64,000 bases of DNA from the NCBI GenBank assembly GCA_029850535.1, contig JARCRU010000024.1, forward strand, positions 1 to 64,000, in the 5' to 3' direction. The notes under the pieces are model-generated. The model worked only from the letters and a program-made list of their open reading frames with translations. It was not told the origin of the DNA and ran no database searches. Source of the DNA: Actinomycetota bacterium. Its GTDB lineage: Bacteria; Actinomycetota; Acidimicrobiia; Acidimicrobiales; RAAP-2. Made by a program: the position numbers and the translations under genes. Shown one piece after another: positions 9,841-19,652 of the stretch (position 1 is the stretch's first letter; the number at the start of each line of letters is the position of its first letter).

Positions 9841-9885
9841 ACAGCCTAGGTCCCGGTCCGAGACCAGCAAACTAGGCTGTCCTAC
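9841..9885. promoter_or_regulatory. mirrored divergent leaderless promoters (DUF512 gene / ispH)
   Basis: ACAGCCTAG (9841-9849) and CTAGGCTGT (9872-9880) form an inverted repeat; each carries TAGGCT 6 or 7 nt from a GTG start. Confidence 0.6.
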
Positions 9886-10920
9886 GTGAGTGTAGATCGA
9901 GTGGTCCTGGCGTCGCCGCGAGGCTTTTGTGCCGGCGTGGAGAAGGCGATCAAGGCACTCGATTGGATGACCCGGGTCTTTGAACCCCCCGTCTACTGCT
10001 ACCACGAGATCGTCCACAATCGCGTCGTGGTCGACCATTTCCGTTCTCTCGGCGTCGTGTTTGTCGATGACGTCGGTGACGCCGCCCCAGGAGCGCCGTT
10101 AATGCTCAGCGCGCACGGCTCCCCCCCGAACGTGATCGAGGCCGCCCGCGCCATGGGTGGCGCGGTCGTGGACGCCGTGTGTCCACTCGTCACCAAGGTG
10201 CACCATGAACTCAAAGTGCGCGCGCGCAAGGGCTACACCGTTCTCTACGTGGGCCACGAGGGCCACGAGGAGGCCGTGGGGACGATGGCGGTGGCCCCCG
10301 ACGCGGTGGAGCTGATCCAGTCGATTGAGGATATCGATCGCGCGGCTCGTCGTTCGGGTCCCTTCGCGCTCCTCTCGCAGACCACCCTGAGTGAGGATGA
10401 ATGGTCTCACTTACGCGAATACGCGCTCTCGAAGATTCCTGACATTTGGATGCCCAATCGCAGCGACCTCTGCTTCGCGACCACCAATCGTCAAGGGGCG
10501 TTGCGGGCGATCGCCGCCGCCGCCGACGCCGTGGTGGTGATCGGATCGGCCAATTCCTCCAATACGGTCGCGCTCACCGACGTCGCTCGTTCGGTGGGTA
10601 GCCCGCGAGTCTTACGGGTGAACGGGGCCAGTGAGTTGCCCGACGACCTCGAGGGGGTGGTGGCCGTGACGGCGGGAGCATCGGCACCGGAGTCGTTGGT
10701 CACCCAGGTGCTCGAGCACCTCGACCCCCATCGGGGCGTGGAGACCTTTGAATTCACGACCGAGGATGAATATTTTCCTCCGCCGCCGGAGCTGCGAGAG
10801 ATTCTGCGGGCCCTGAGTGCGGTGCTGGACGTGGCACTGGGAGCACCGAATCCGGGAAGTTTCGACGGCCACGCCGATCGGGGATTCACCGCCGCGCAGG
10901 TGTTGTCACCCACGGCGTAG
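9886..10920 (+). CDS. ispH: 4-hydroxy-3-methylbut-2-enyl diphosphate reductase
   Basis: LASPRGFCAGVEKAI, HEIVHN, DAVCPLVTKVH, GSANSSNT motifs. Confidence 0.96.
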   Translation: MSVDRVVLASPRGFCAGVEKAIKALDWMTRVFEPPVYCYHEIVHNRVVVDHFRSLGVVFVDDVGDAAPGAPLMLSAHGSPPNVIEAARAMGGAVVDAVCPLVTKVHHELKVRARKGYTVLYVGHEGHEEAVGTMAVAPDAVELIQSIEDIDRAARRSGPFALLSQTTLSEDEWSHLREYALSKIPDIWMPNRSDLCFATTNRQGALRAIAAAADAVVVIGSANSSNTVALTDVARSVGSPRVLRVNGASELPDDLEGVVAVTAGASAPESLVTQVLEHLDPHRGVETFEFTTEDEYFPPPPELREILRALSAVLDVALGAPNPGSFDGHADRGFTAAQVLSPTA

Positions 10921-11102
10921 GAACGGGCGGTCGTGGGTGACCGCAGTCATCAGAGCCACTGGGTCGGTTTTGCTAGAATTTGACAGTGATTTCAATTGCC
11001 CGCGCACCGCGAACATTGCGTGAACGCCGTGTGGCAGATACCTCCCTTCGCATCGACTCTCCGGCCTCGCGGACGTCGTCGGTGTTCAACTAAAGGATCT
11101 CG

Positions 11103-11921
11103 ATGTCGAACGTGGATTTAGAGAAGATTCGCATTACCAATTTGCGCAAGTTCGCCATCCAGCAATCACTTGAGCATCTCGAGGCCGAGCGTCCCCACTT
11201 CCAACCCGAAGAGATCGTGGCTTCGATCTGTGCGTACGAGGAGGAACTCAATATCGGCGGTGTCTTGGAGAAGATGCCCCCCACCATTGACGGTCGCGCC
11301 TACACCACGCTGGTCGTGGTCGACGGCGGCACCGACCGCACCGCAGAAGTGGCGAGGTCGTTCCCGGGCGTGGTCGTGATTGAGTTCCCCGTCAATCTGG
11401 GACACGGCGTGGCCCTGCAAGTGACATATCGCTGGTGCATTGAGAACAACGTCAAGTACGTGATCACTCTCGACGCCGATGGGCAAAACGACCCCGCCGA
11501 GATGCCGAATCTTCTCGCACCCCTCGTCAATGACACCGCAGACTTCGTACTGACGAGCCGTGTGTTGGGGGTGGACAAGACCTCGGACTCTATTCGAAAG
11601 ACCGGAGTGCGCTTCTTCTCGTTCATTATGAACCGCATGACCGGTGCGAAACTGACCGACACTTCGACGGGTTACCGCGGGCTACGTGTCGCGATGCTGG
11701 CCGACGCCGTCGATCGCCTCCAGCAGAGTCAGTATCAGACCGCCGAACTCTTGATCGTCTGTCTCAAGCGCGGCTGGCGCTCGGCCGAAGTGCCGACCGT
11801 GTGGTACCCCCGGGCGTCGGGGACGACGAAGAAGGGCAAGAATTGGCTGTTCGGCTTTCGCTACTCCCGCGTCGTGTTCGGGACCTACTGGCGCGAGCGC
11901 AAGGCTCGTCCTAGTCGCTGA
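11103..11921 (+). CDS. family 2 glycosyltransferase
   Basis: GT-A fold: VVVDGGTDRTAEVA, TLDADGQNDP, STGYRGLR. Confidence 0.85.
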   Translation: MSNVDLEKIRITNLRKFAIQQSLEHLEAERPHFQPEEIVASICAYEEELNIGGVLEKMPPTIDGRAYTTLVVVDGGTDRTAEVARSFPGVVVIEFPVNLGHGVALQVTYRWCIENNVKYVITLDADGQNDPAEMPNLLAPLVNDTADFVLTSRVLGVDKTSDSIRKTGVRFFSFIMNRMTGAKLTDTSTGYRGLRVAMLADAVDRLQQSQYQTAELLIVCLKRGWRSAEVPTVWYPRASGTTKKGKNWLFGFRYSRVVFGTYWRERKARPSR

Positions 11922-11937
11922 GCCCGCGGGTCGTCGC

Positions 11938-12597
11938 TCAAGCCTGCAGGCTCTGTCGGTACACGTCTTCGAGAGAGAGCCGCAACTCCTCGGTCTTCTC
12001 AGCAATCCGTGTCCGCGAGGGCCGGCCCTCGTGGACAAGGGGGGCGATCGGCGCTCCCACCACGACGTGCACCGTGACCGGTCGCGGGAATTTCGCGCCG
12101 TCGGGTAGCGCGCGATCCGTCCCGGCGATGCCGACGGGGACGACGGTGGCCCCGGTGCGCGCGGCGATGAACATGGCCCCGTCGTGGAGGGGTTCGACGT
12201 GGGGACCGTACTTGCGAGTTCCTTCCGGAAACAAGATGAGTGCGTGCCCCGCGGTCAGCACCTCCTCGGCGGAGCGAAGGGCTTCGCGATCCGCCGTGCC
12301 GCGTTTCACGGGGAAGGCGCCGAGCGCGATGAGGGCGCTGCCCAGGACGGGTACGCGAAAGAGCGAGTCCTTGGCCATGAAGAAGACCTTGCGCGGAGAG
12401 ATGAACAAGGTGAAGGCGAAGTCGAGGTTCGAACGATGGATCGGCGCCACCAGGACCGGTCCGCTGAGCGGGATGTTCTCGCGACCGCGCACCTGCGGTC
12501 GAAAGAGCACCCGGGCCAGGGCACGGATGATGAAGGCCACGACGTGATACAGAGGAGATTTACGGGGGTCTAGTTGGAGGTGGTGTTCTTGAGACAC
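11938..12597 (-). CDS. plsC: 1-acyl-sn-glycerol-3-phosphate acyltransferase
   Basis: HRSNLDF (HX4D-like) and FPEGTR motifs. Confidence 0.9.
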   Translation of the reverse strand: MSQEHHLQLDPRKSPLYHVVAFIIRALARVLFRPQVRGRENIPLSGPVLVAPIHRSNLDFAFTLFISPRKVFFMAKDSLFRVPVLGSALIALGAFPVKRGTADREALRSAEEVLTAGHALILFPEGTRKYGPHVEPLHDGAMFIAARTGATVVPVGIAGTDRALPDGAKFPRPVTVHVVVGAPIAPLVHEGRPSRTRIAEKTEELRLSLEDVYRQSLQA

Positions 12598-13196
12598 TGA
12601 ACTATCTCCTCTACGACTTGATCGACGCTGAGCCCCGTCGTGTCGAGCGCGATGGCGTCGTGCGCTTGACGAAGCGGCGACGCATCGCGCGAGCTATCGA
12701 CGTGGTCGCGCCGGGCGACGGATTCGTGACCCTCGTCGCCGCGGCGGCGAGCACGCTCATCGAGCGACGCGGTCAAGTAGATCTTCACGCGGGCGTGGGG
12801 AAAAACTACGGTGGAGATGTCTCGACCCTCGACCACGAGCCCGCCGGGTTCGTCCTCGGCCAGGGCGCGTTGACGCTGCACCATGGCTTCACGGACCGCG
12901 ACGTTCGCGGCGACGACCGACACGGCGACGTTGACCGCTTCACTGCGGATCTCGTCGTCAACATCGCGCCCATTGATACTCACGCGGGGTCGAGTGCGTA
13001 TCTGCGCGGATTGGGCGACACGCGCCACGGCCTCGCTGTCGTGAGGGTCGATGTGCTGTCGCAGTGACTCCACCGTCACGGCGCGATACATCGCACCGGT
13101 GTCGAGCACCGACCACCCGAGTCGTTGCGCGAGGGCGCGCGCAACGGTTGACTTCCCCGAACCGGCCGGGCCGTCGATGGCGATGATGTCCCTCAT
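12570..13196 (-). CDS. cmk: cytidylate kinase
   Basis: IDGPAGSGKSTVARALA, LDTGAMYRAVT, EGRDISTVVFP. Confidence 0.95.
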   Translation of the reverse strand: MRDIIAIDGPAGSGKSTVARALAQRLGWSVLDTGAMYRAVTVESLRQHIDPHDSEAVARVAQSAQIRTRPRVSINGRDVDDEIRSEAVNVAVSVVAANVAVREAMVQRQRALAEDEPGGLVVEGRDISTVVFPHARVKIYLTASLDERARRRGDEGHESVARRDHVDSSRDASPLRQAHDAIALDTTGLSVDQVVEEIVQCLKNTTSN

Positions 13197-14473
13197 CGTC
13201 GCAGGCTCGCCAAGTCTTCGAAGAAGCCGGGGTAGCTCGAACTGACGGTGTCGGCACCATCGATGTCGCAGCCACGTCCCGCCAGCCCCGCGACGGCACT
13301 GGACATCACGATGCGATGGTCCAACCCGGCGTTAATGACGAAGGGGTTGAACGCGGAGGCCCCTCCGACACCTTCGACGAAGTAGTCGTCACCCTCGGAC
13401 CAGACGCGACAGCCCAACAACCGGGCCAACGTCATCGATCCTTCGAACCGGTCCGATTCCTTGAGGCGCAACTCCCCCATGTCGCGAAAGGCACTCACTC
13501 CCGATGCCGCGGCGGCGGCCACCGTGAGAACGGGAGCCTCGTCGACCGAGGGAATCTGCGAGGCGTGAATCTCCGTGGCGCGCAGTTGCGACGAGCGCGC
13601 CCTGATCGTGACGCCCGACGTTCCCGGGGTGAGAGTGAGGTCGGCTCCCATGCGCGAGAGGACACTGAGGAAACCAGTGCGTTCAGGGGCGTCATCGACG
13701 TCGATGACCTCAACGTCGGCCTGGTCGTGGATGAGGCCCAGCACGCAGAAGAAGGCCGCCTGCGAGGGGTCGGTGGGCACTCGCCAGGCTCGCGCGAGCG
13801 GGCGACCCGGAGAGATGACCACGTGCCGACCGGCGTGTACGTTGGTGCTGGTCACCTGCACTCCGGCGAGACGCAGCATGTCCTCGGTGTTCGTACGCGT
13901 GCGGAGCGCCTCGTGCACGATCGTGTCGCCCTGCGCCGCGAGGCCCGCCAAGAGAATGGCGGACTTGACCTGGGCGCTCGGTGTGGGAACGCGGTAGTCG
14001 ATGCCGCGCAGGTTGCGCGACCCGTGAATCGTGAGGGGGGGCGTGACGCGCACACCCTCGCCCGTGACGCGAGAACCCATGAGGTCCAGGGGTACGGCGA
14101 TGCGGTCCATGGGGCGCCGTGAGAGAGAGTCGTCTCCCTCGAGACGGTGCTCACCCTCGATCGAGCTCACGATGCCACTCACCAAGCGCATGGTGGTCCC
14201 AGAATTGCCGCACTGCAGCGAAGATTCACTCGCGCGCAGCCCCGACGCAGGTCCACTCACGTGGACGACGCCGGCAACGTCCTCGCGTTGCGCACCCAGT
14301 TGGATCATGATCTGAGAGGTAGCGGCGACGTCGAGACCCGGCGAGAGCCCTTCGATGGTGCTCTCGCCCGCGGCCAGGGCGCTGAGCATGAGCGCACGGT
14401 GCGAGGCGCTCTTATCGCCTGGCACGCGTACGACGCCGGTGAGCGCGGCCACAGGTTCGACGCGGCGCATCAC
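13193..14473 (-). CDS. aroA: 3-phosphoshikimate 1-carboxyvinyltransferase (EPSP synthase)
   Basis: GDKSASHRALML, CGNSGTTMRL, RLKESDRF motifs. Confidence 0.96.
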   Translation of the reverse strand: MMRRVEPVAALTGVVRVPGDKSASHRALMLSALAAGESTIEGLSPGLDVAATSQIMIQLGAQREDVAGVVHVSGPASGLRASESSLQCGNSGTTMRLVSGIVSSIEGEHRLEGDDSLSRRPMDRIAVPLDLMGSRVTGEGVRVTPPLTIHGSRNLRGIDYRVPTPSAQVKSAILLAGLAAQGDTIVHEALRTRTNTEDMLRLAGVQVTSTNVHAGRHVVISPGRPLARAWRVPTDPSQAAFFCVLGLIHDQADVEVIDVDDAPERTGFLSVLSRMGADLTLTPGTSGVTIRARSSQLRATEIHASQIPSVDEAPVLTVAAAAASGVSAFRDMGELRLKESDRFEGSMTLARLLGCRVWSEGDDYFVEGVGGASAFNPFVINAGLDHRIVMSSAVAGLAGRGCDIDGADTVSSSYPGFFEDLASLRR

Positions 14474-15537
14474 TGTTCGCGCACCACGTCGAAATCTTGG
14501 TCCTGCAGGGCACTCATGAAGCGCGTGGCCTGTAGCGCGTCGACAGCGAGCAGCAGCGTGCCCCTGGTGCCCTCGACGGAGTGAGCGATCTCGATGTCGT
14601 AGATGTTGACCAACATCTCCGAGGCCGTCATGGTGACGCGGGCCAGCGAACCCGGACGGTCGGCGATGAGCACCCGGAGATAGGCCATGTTCTCTGAGGA
14701 GAGGGCGCGACCCGGCAATTGGCGACGAGCCAGTGCGGCGCGGGCGAGACTGGCCTCGAGCGATTCACGATCGCGCGAATCGAGCGCCGCGCGCAGGACG
14801 CGCAGACGCTCCTCCAACGCCATCAGCGCCGTCGACACGGCGTCGTGATTCTCGAAGAGGATGTCGGGCCAGATGGCGGGGTCGCCCGCGGCGATGCGGG
14901 TCATGTCGCGGAATCCGCCCGCGGCGAGTTGCAGTAGCACCGCGTCCTCGCGCGCGGCGTCGGCGGCCTGGTTCATCAGTGCTCCCGCCAGGAGGTGAGG
15001 GACGTGGCTGGCCAACGCCACCAGGCGGTCGTGATCAGCCGAGGAGACCGCGACCACGTTCGCACCGATCTCGCGCAGATGTCCGTGGAGCCGGGTGTAG
15101 CCGTCGGCGGGGGTAGCGGGCGTCGGTGTCAGGACCCAGGTGCAACCCTGGAACAGGTCGGCACGTGCGCCGGCGAGTCCGCGCTGTTCAGATCCGGCCA
15201 TGGGGTGCCCGCCGAGGAAACGCGGGTCCGCCACACTCTGCACGATGACTCCCTTGACGCCGGCGACGTCGGTAATGATCACGGCGGGGTCCGTGAATCT
15301 GGCGAGGTACTCTCGGGCCACGTCGACCACGGCGCCCGCGGGGGTGGCGATGACAATGAGCGCGACGTGCTCATTGGGCGCGTCGCCGGAGATGACCTCG
15401 GTGAGTTGGGCCCGCTGCACCACCTCGGGGTCCACGTCGGTGCCCGACACCCGCCAGCCCGCGTCGCGCAGCGACATCGCCACCGAGGCACCGATGAGGC
15501 CGAGGCCCACGACGTGGGCGTGTCTAGCGGAGGTCAT
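14470..15537 (-). CDS. tyrA: prephenate dehydrogenase with C-terminal ACT-like domain
   Basis: HVVGLGLIGASVAMSL, GGHPMAGSEQRG; ACT-type end (YLRVLIADRPGSLARVT). Confidence 0.92.
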   Translation of the reverse strand: MTSARHAHVVGLGLIGASVAMSLRDAGWRVSGTDVDPEVVQRAQLTEVISGDAPNEHVALIVIATPAGAVVDVAREYLARFTDPAVIITDVAGVKGVIVQSVADPRFLGGHPMAGSEQRGLAGARADLFQGCTWVLTPTPATPADGYTRLHGHLREIGANVVAVSSADHDRLVALASHVPHLLAGALMNQAADAAREDAVLLQLAAGGFRDMTRIAAGDPAIWPDILFENHDAVSTALMALEERLRVLRAALDSRDRESLEASLARAALARRQLPGRALSSENMAYLRVLIADRPGSLARVTMTASEMLVNIYDIEIAHSVEGTRGTLLLAVDALQATRFMSALQDQDFDVVREQ

Positions 15538-15892
15538 CGCGGAGATTCTGAGCGTCGCGCAGGTAGACGTGACGAATTGCGTCACGCGTCAGGGTCGAGT
15601 AGGCGTGCATCAAGACGCGGATGCAGAGTTTCTTGGCGCCCGGAACATCAATCTCGCTCGCGCACATGAGCGGAACGGTCTGAAAGCCAATCCCCCGTGC
15701 CGCCGCCGCCGGGAAGGCCGCGGTGAGATCGGGACTCGTCGTGAACAAGACACTGACGATGTCCTCGAGATCGATGGCGTTGTTCTGGATCATGGCGTTC
15801 AAGAGCTCGCGAGTCGCCTCAGCGATCGCCTCGGCGTCGTTACGTTCGACGGTGGTTGCACCGCGAAGGCCGCGGACCAGTGAATTTGTCAT
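15524..15892 (-). CDS. aroH: chorismate mutase, AroH class
   Basis: VRGLRGATTVERNDAEAI, DLEDIVSVLFTTSPDL; start ATG 15892. Confidence 0.92.
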   Translation of the reverse strand: MTNSLVRGLRGATTVERNDAEAIAEATRELLNAMIQNNAIDLEDIVSVLFTTSPDLTAAFPAAAARGIGFQTVPLMCASEIDVPGAKKLCIRVLMHAYSTLTRDAIRHVYLRDAQNLRDDLR

Positions 15893-16629
15893 GACGGCAT
15901 CGTAGAGGCGATGTCCTCGGACATACCAACCGCCTCCATGAGGCGGCGCACCTCGCCCAGACTCAACTGTCGCGACGAGCCCGGCGTCAAGGTGGGATCT
16001 TGAATCGGCCCGATCCGGGTGCGCACCAGTCGGGTCACCTCGTGACCCACGGCCGCGCACATGCGTCGGACCTGCCGATTGCGGCCTTCGTGGATGACGA
16101 TGCGCAAGAGCCCCTCGGACACTCGCGAGACTTGGGCCGGACTGGTGCGGCCATCTTCGAGTTCCACGCCGTCGCGCAATCGACGGATGTCGCTCGGCGA
16201 AGGGTCGCCCTCGACCCGTACGAGGTACTCCTTGGCGATGCCTGAGCTCGGGTGGGTGAGCAGATGCGCCAGACGCCCGTCGTTGGTGAGGATGAGCAGT
16301 CCTTCGGTGTTCATATCGAGACGACCCACCGGAAAGATACGCGCACTCGACGACACCAGGGTCAACACGGTCGCGCGGCCCTGGGGGTCCGAGGCAGTCG
16401 TGACGACGCCGGTGGGCTTGTTGAGCAGGTAGTACACCTTGGACTGCGCGACCGGCGCCATGGAGCCGTCCACGCAGATCATCTGGGTCTCGGGATCGAC
16501 CCGATTGCCGAGTTCGGCGACGCGTCCGTCGATGGTCACTCGACCTTCGCTGATCAATATCTCACAGACGCGCCGCGACCCGTAGCCGGCGCGTGCGAGC
16601 GTCTTCTGGAGCCGTTCACCCTCGACCAT
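15889..16629 (-). CDS. rluB: 23S rRNA pseudouridine synthase RluB family
   Basis: S4 domain, YLLNKPTGVVTT, FPVGRLDMNTEGLLILTNDG. Confidence 0.93.
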   Translation of the reverse strand: MVEGERLQKTLARAGYGSRRVCEILISEGRVTIDGRVAELGNRVDPETQMICVDGSMAPVAQSKVYYLLNKPTGVVTTASDPQGRATVLTLVSSSARIFPVGRLDMNTEGLLILTNDGRLAHLLTHPSSGIAKEYLVRVEGDPSPSDIRRLRDGVELEDGRTSPAQVSRVSEGLLRIVIHEGRNRQVRRMCAAVGHEVTRLVRTRIGPIQDPTLTPGSSRQLSLGEVRRLMEAVGMSEDIASTMPS

Positions 16630-17217
16630 CTAGGCTCCGTCGAGATCGTCGACGACCTCGCTCATCTCGGCGACCAGCGCCTGCGCGGTGGACAGGGGCA
16701 CGAGGAAGTCCTCGATCGGTGGCAGCTCCTGTAGCGAGGCCAATCCCATGCGATCGAGAAACAATTCGGTCGTGCCATAGAGGATGGACTGGCCGGGTCC
16801 GGGTGCGCGACCGACCTCTTCGATGTAGCCACGCTGTTCGAGGAGACGCACTACTCCATCGACGTTGACGCCGCGCAGTGCGGTGATTTGTGCTCGCGAG
16901 ATCGGCTGACGGTAGGCGATGATGGCCAGGGTTTCGAGAGCGGCGGAACTGAGTCGGTGCGAGACGTCGCGATTGGCGAAGCGCGTCACCCATTGCGCGA
17001 CGTCGGGTGAGGATTGCATCACCCACCCGCTGGCTAATTCGGCGAGTTGGAATCCGCGCTTCTCTTCAATGAACTGTTCGCGCAAGGTTCGTAGGATGTT
17101 CGTCACCTCGGTGGCGTCGACGTCGGCGACGTCGGCGAGCTCTTCGGCGGAAATGGGCTCGAGGGCTACGGTCAACATGCCCTCGAGACGCTGTTCGAGC
17201 GAGGAGTCATCCCTCAT
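16630..17217 (-). CDS. scpB: segregation and condensation protein B
   Basis: ALETLAIIAYRQPISRAQITALRGVNVDGVVRLL. Confidence 0.95.
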   Translation of the reverse strand: MRDDSSLEQRLEGMLTVALEPISAEELADVADVDATEVTNILRTLREQFIEEKRGFQLAELASGWVMQSSPDVAQWVTRFANRDVSHRLSSAALETLAIIAYRQPISRAQITALRGVNVDGVVRLLEQRGYIEEVGRAPGPGQSILYGTTELFLDRMGLASLQELPPIEDFLVPLSTAQALVAEMSEVVDDLDGA

Positions 17218-17983
17218 ATGAGTCGATCCTTTCCAGGTCCAGTCGCGAGTTGGCGTCTATCCACGCGATCTCCACGTCACCGAAGGTGCCGCCTTGTCCG
17301 AGATCGATGTGTCCGAGCTTGCACAGTTCGAGCACGGCGAGGAAGTGCACGATGATCTCGATCCGGGTCTCGAGCCCCGAGGTCAGGTCGCGGAACAGAA
17401 TTCGACCCATGCTCGGCAGTCGTTGGGCGAGTACGACCACGGTCTCGGCGACGGTCACGGCGTCGACGGTGACGTGGTTGAGTCGCACGACCGGGACGGG
17501 CTTCTCCTCGATGCCGCGCAGGTAGGCCGCCGCGAGTTGCGCGGTGGTCACCCCGGCGAGGAGATCGGGGGGCTGGATGACGAAACCTTCGTCGATTCCG
17601 CGCAGGCGCGCGAAGGACTTGGCGGCGCGTTCAAAGAGTCCGACGAAGGAGTCCGCCAGGCTCGCGTAGGTGCGGAGCTCGAGCAGGCGCGCGAGCAAGA
17701 CGTCGCGTTCCTCCCAACCCACGAATTCCTCATCCGGTTCGGCGTTGTCGCGTCCGGGGAGAAGACGCTGGCTCTTGAGTTCGAGCAAGATGGCGGCGAC
17801 GAGCAAGAACTCCGAGAGCTCGTCGACGGCGAGCGAGGTCGCCTCGTCACGCAATTGTGCGACGAAAGCGTCGACCACCGGGGCCAGCGGCACATCGAGT
17901 ATGTCGACGTCGTGACTGCTGATGAGTTGCAGTAAGACTTCGATTGGTCCGCTGAACGACGGCGTCGTCACGACGTAGGTCAC
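17207..17983 (-). CDS. scpA: segregation and condensation protein A
   Basis: FSGPIEVLLQLI...DILDVPLAPV; kleisin C-terminus; overlaps scpB. Confidence 0.94.
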   Translation of the reverse strand: MTYVVTTPSFSGPIEVLLQLISSHDVDILDVPLAPVVDAFVAQLRDEATSLAVDELSEFLLVAAILLELKSQRLLPGRDNAEPDEEFVGWEERDVLLARLLELRTYASLADSFVGLFERAAKSFARLRGIDEGFVIQPPDLLAGVTTAQLAAAYLRGIEEKPVPVVRLNHVTVDAVTVAETVVVLAQRLPSMGRILFRDLTSGLETRIEIIVHFLAVLELCKLGHIDLGQGGTFGDVEIAWIDANSRLDLERIDSYEG

Positions 17984-18036
17984 GCAGCCACACTAGTAAA
18001 TCTCCGCTTGCGCACCGCCTCCTCTACGATTGTGAC

Positions 18037-19002
18037 ATGCGCATCCTCTCGGGAATCCAGCCTTCGGGCTCCATGCACGTCGGCAATTACCTCGGTGCGG
18101 TGCGCCAGTGGGTGACCGCCCAGAATCCCGACGCCTACTACTGCATCGTCGATCTGCACGCCCTGACCCTGCAAATCGAGCCGGATCGACTACGTGAACA
18201 GACCTTGGACTATCTCGCGTCGCTGCTGGCGGCGGGCCTTGATCCCGCGGTGTGTACCCTGTTCGTGCAGAGTCAGGTCTCCTATCACGCGCAGATGAAT
18301 TGGCTCTTAGAGTGCGTGGCCACCTACGGCGAACTATCGCGGATGACGCAATTCAAGGAGAAGGCCGCCCGCCAGGAGGGCTACCGCGTGGGGCTCTTGA
18401 CCTACCCCGTCTTGATGGCCGGTGACATCTTGCTCTATTCGGCTCAGCAGGTCCCCGTGGGCGACGATCAGCGTCAACACCTCGAGTTGACCCGAGAGAT
18501 CGCCGAACGCTTCAACAATCGCTACGGTGAGGTGTTCACGGTACCCGTCGGAGTGCAGCCGAGCGCGTCAGCCCGGGTGATGGACCTGCAGGAGCCGACG
18601 CGCAAAATGTCCAAATCCTTGGCGAGTCCCCTGGGCCTGATCTATCTCAACGACGACCCGCGTGATATCGACAAAAAGATCAAGAAGGCCGTCACCGACA
18701 CCGACAACGAAGTGCGTCTCGACTGGGAGAAGAAACCCGGGGTGTCAAATTTGCTCGAGATGTACGCCAGTTTCGCGGGCGAGTCGCCCACCCAGGTCGC
18801 TGATCGCTATGAGCGCTACGGCGACCTGAAGAAGGACCTGTCGGAACTGGTCATTACTTCGCTCGAGCCCTTCCAACGGCGTTATCGCGAACTGCGCGCG
18901 GACGAGGGAGCCTTGCGTGAGCTGGCCGCGCGTGGAGCCGAGAAGGCGTCAGCGGTCGCGGGGCCGCTCTACGAACGAGCCGCGACGGCGATGGGTCTCT
19001 AG
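18037..19002 (+). CDS. trpS: tryptophanyl-tRNA synthetase
   Basis: SGIQPSGSMHVGNYLGA, MSKSLASP motifs. Confidence 0.97.
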   Translation: MRILSGIQPSGSMHVGNYLGAVRQWVTAQNPDAYYCIVDLHALTLQIEPDRLREQTLDYLASLLAAGLDPAVCTLFVQSQVSYHAQMNWLLECVATYGELSRMTQFKEKAARQEGYRVGLLTYPVLMAGDILLYSAQQVPVGDDQRQHLELTREIAERFNNRYGEVFTVPVGVQPSASARVMDLQEPTRKMSKSLASPLGLIYLNDDPRDIDKKIKKAVTDTDNEVRLDWEKKPGVSNLLEMYASFAGESPTQVADRYERYGDLKKDLSELVITSLEPFQRRYRELRADEGALRELAARGAEKASAVAGPLYERAATAMGL

Positions 19003-19637
19003 CTTTGCACGAGGTTGAGCCAGTGCTGCTGCAGGCTGGCGAGCCACGTCGTGCCGATGTGCAGAGTGAGGGCGTTCAAAATCAGCGCCCCCATCACGAA
19101 GGGCAGGGCTCGCGCGCGCATCTGGTAGTACCGGGGCAGATGACGAACGGGAACGAATCGCTCGATGATCGCTGAACCGTCGAGCGGCGGGATGGGGAGC
19201 AGGTTGAAAACGGCCAGGATCAGATTGACCAGGCCGAAGTAGACCATGAAGACTACGAAGGACGTGTTCGAACTCAGCGTGGCCGCACTCGCGTGGTGGA
19301 TCTCGTAGCGCACGAAGACGAATGCGATCGCCGAGAGGACGATGTTGGTCAAGGGTCCCGCGAGAGACACGTAGAGCGACTGTGAGCGAGGTTTACGCAG
19401 TCGCGCGACGTTGACGGGCACCGGCTTGGCCCAACCGAAGGCGGGCAGCCCGGTGGCGATGAGGAGGAAGGGAAGGAGGATGGTGCCGAAGGGATCGACG
19501 TGGCGCAGTGGATTGAGCGTCAAACGGTGTGCGTTCTTCGCGGTGGGGTCGCCACAGAGGTAGGCGACGTAACCGTGGCTGACCTCGTGAAGGATGATCG
19601 AAGGGATGATGGCGAGGAGGTAGTAGAAGGTAATCAC
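18999..19637 (-). CDS. site-2 protease family (M50) membrane peptidase
   Basis: LHEVSHGYVAYLCGD (HExxH), NLLPIPPLDG. Confidence 0.9.
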   Translation of the reverse strand: MITFYYLLAIIPSIILHEVSHGYVAYLCGDPTAKNAHRLTLNPLRHVDPFGTILLPFLLIATGLPAFGWAKPVPVNVARLRKPRSQSLYVSLAGPLTNIVLSAIAFVFVRYEIHHASAATLSSNTSFVVFMVYFGLVNLILAVFNLLPIPPLDGSAIIERFVPVRHLPRYYQMRARALPFVMGALILNALTLHIGTTWLASLQQHWLNLVQS

Positions 19638-19652
19638 GACGCGGGGTTCATC

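Noticed and set aside
8457-9875. 472-aa plus-strand ORF
   Set aside because: Antisense shadow of the DUF512 radical-SAM gene; no recognisable motif.
15890-15899. TACGAT-gccgtc-ATG upstream of aroH as another leaderless promoter
   Set aside because: It lies inside the 3' codons of rluB, whose stop overlaps the aroH ATG; could be coding coincidence, so not counted.
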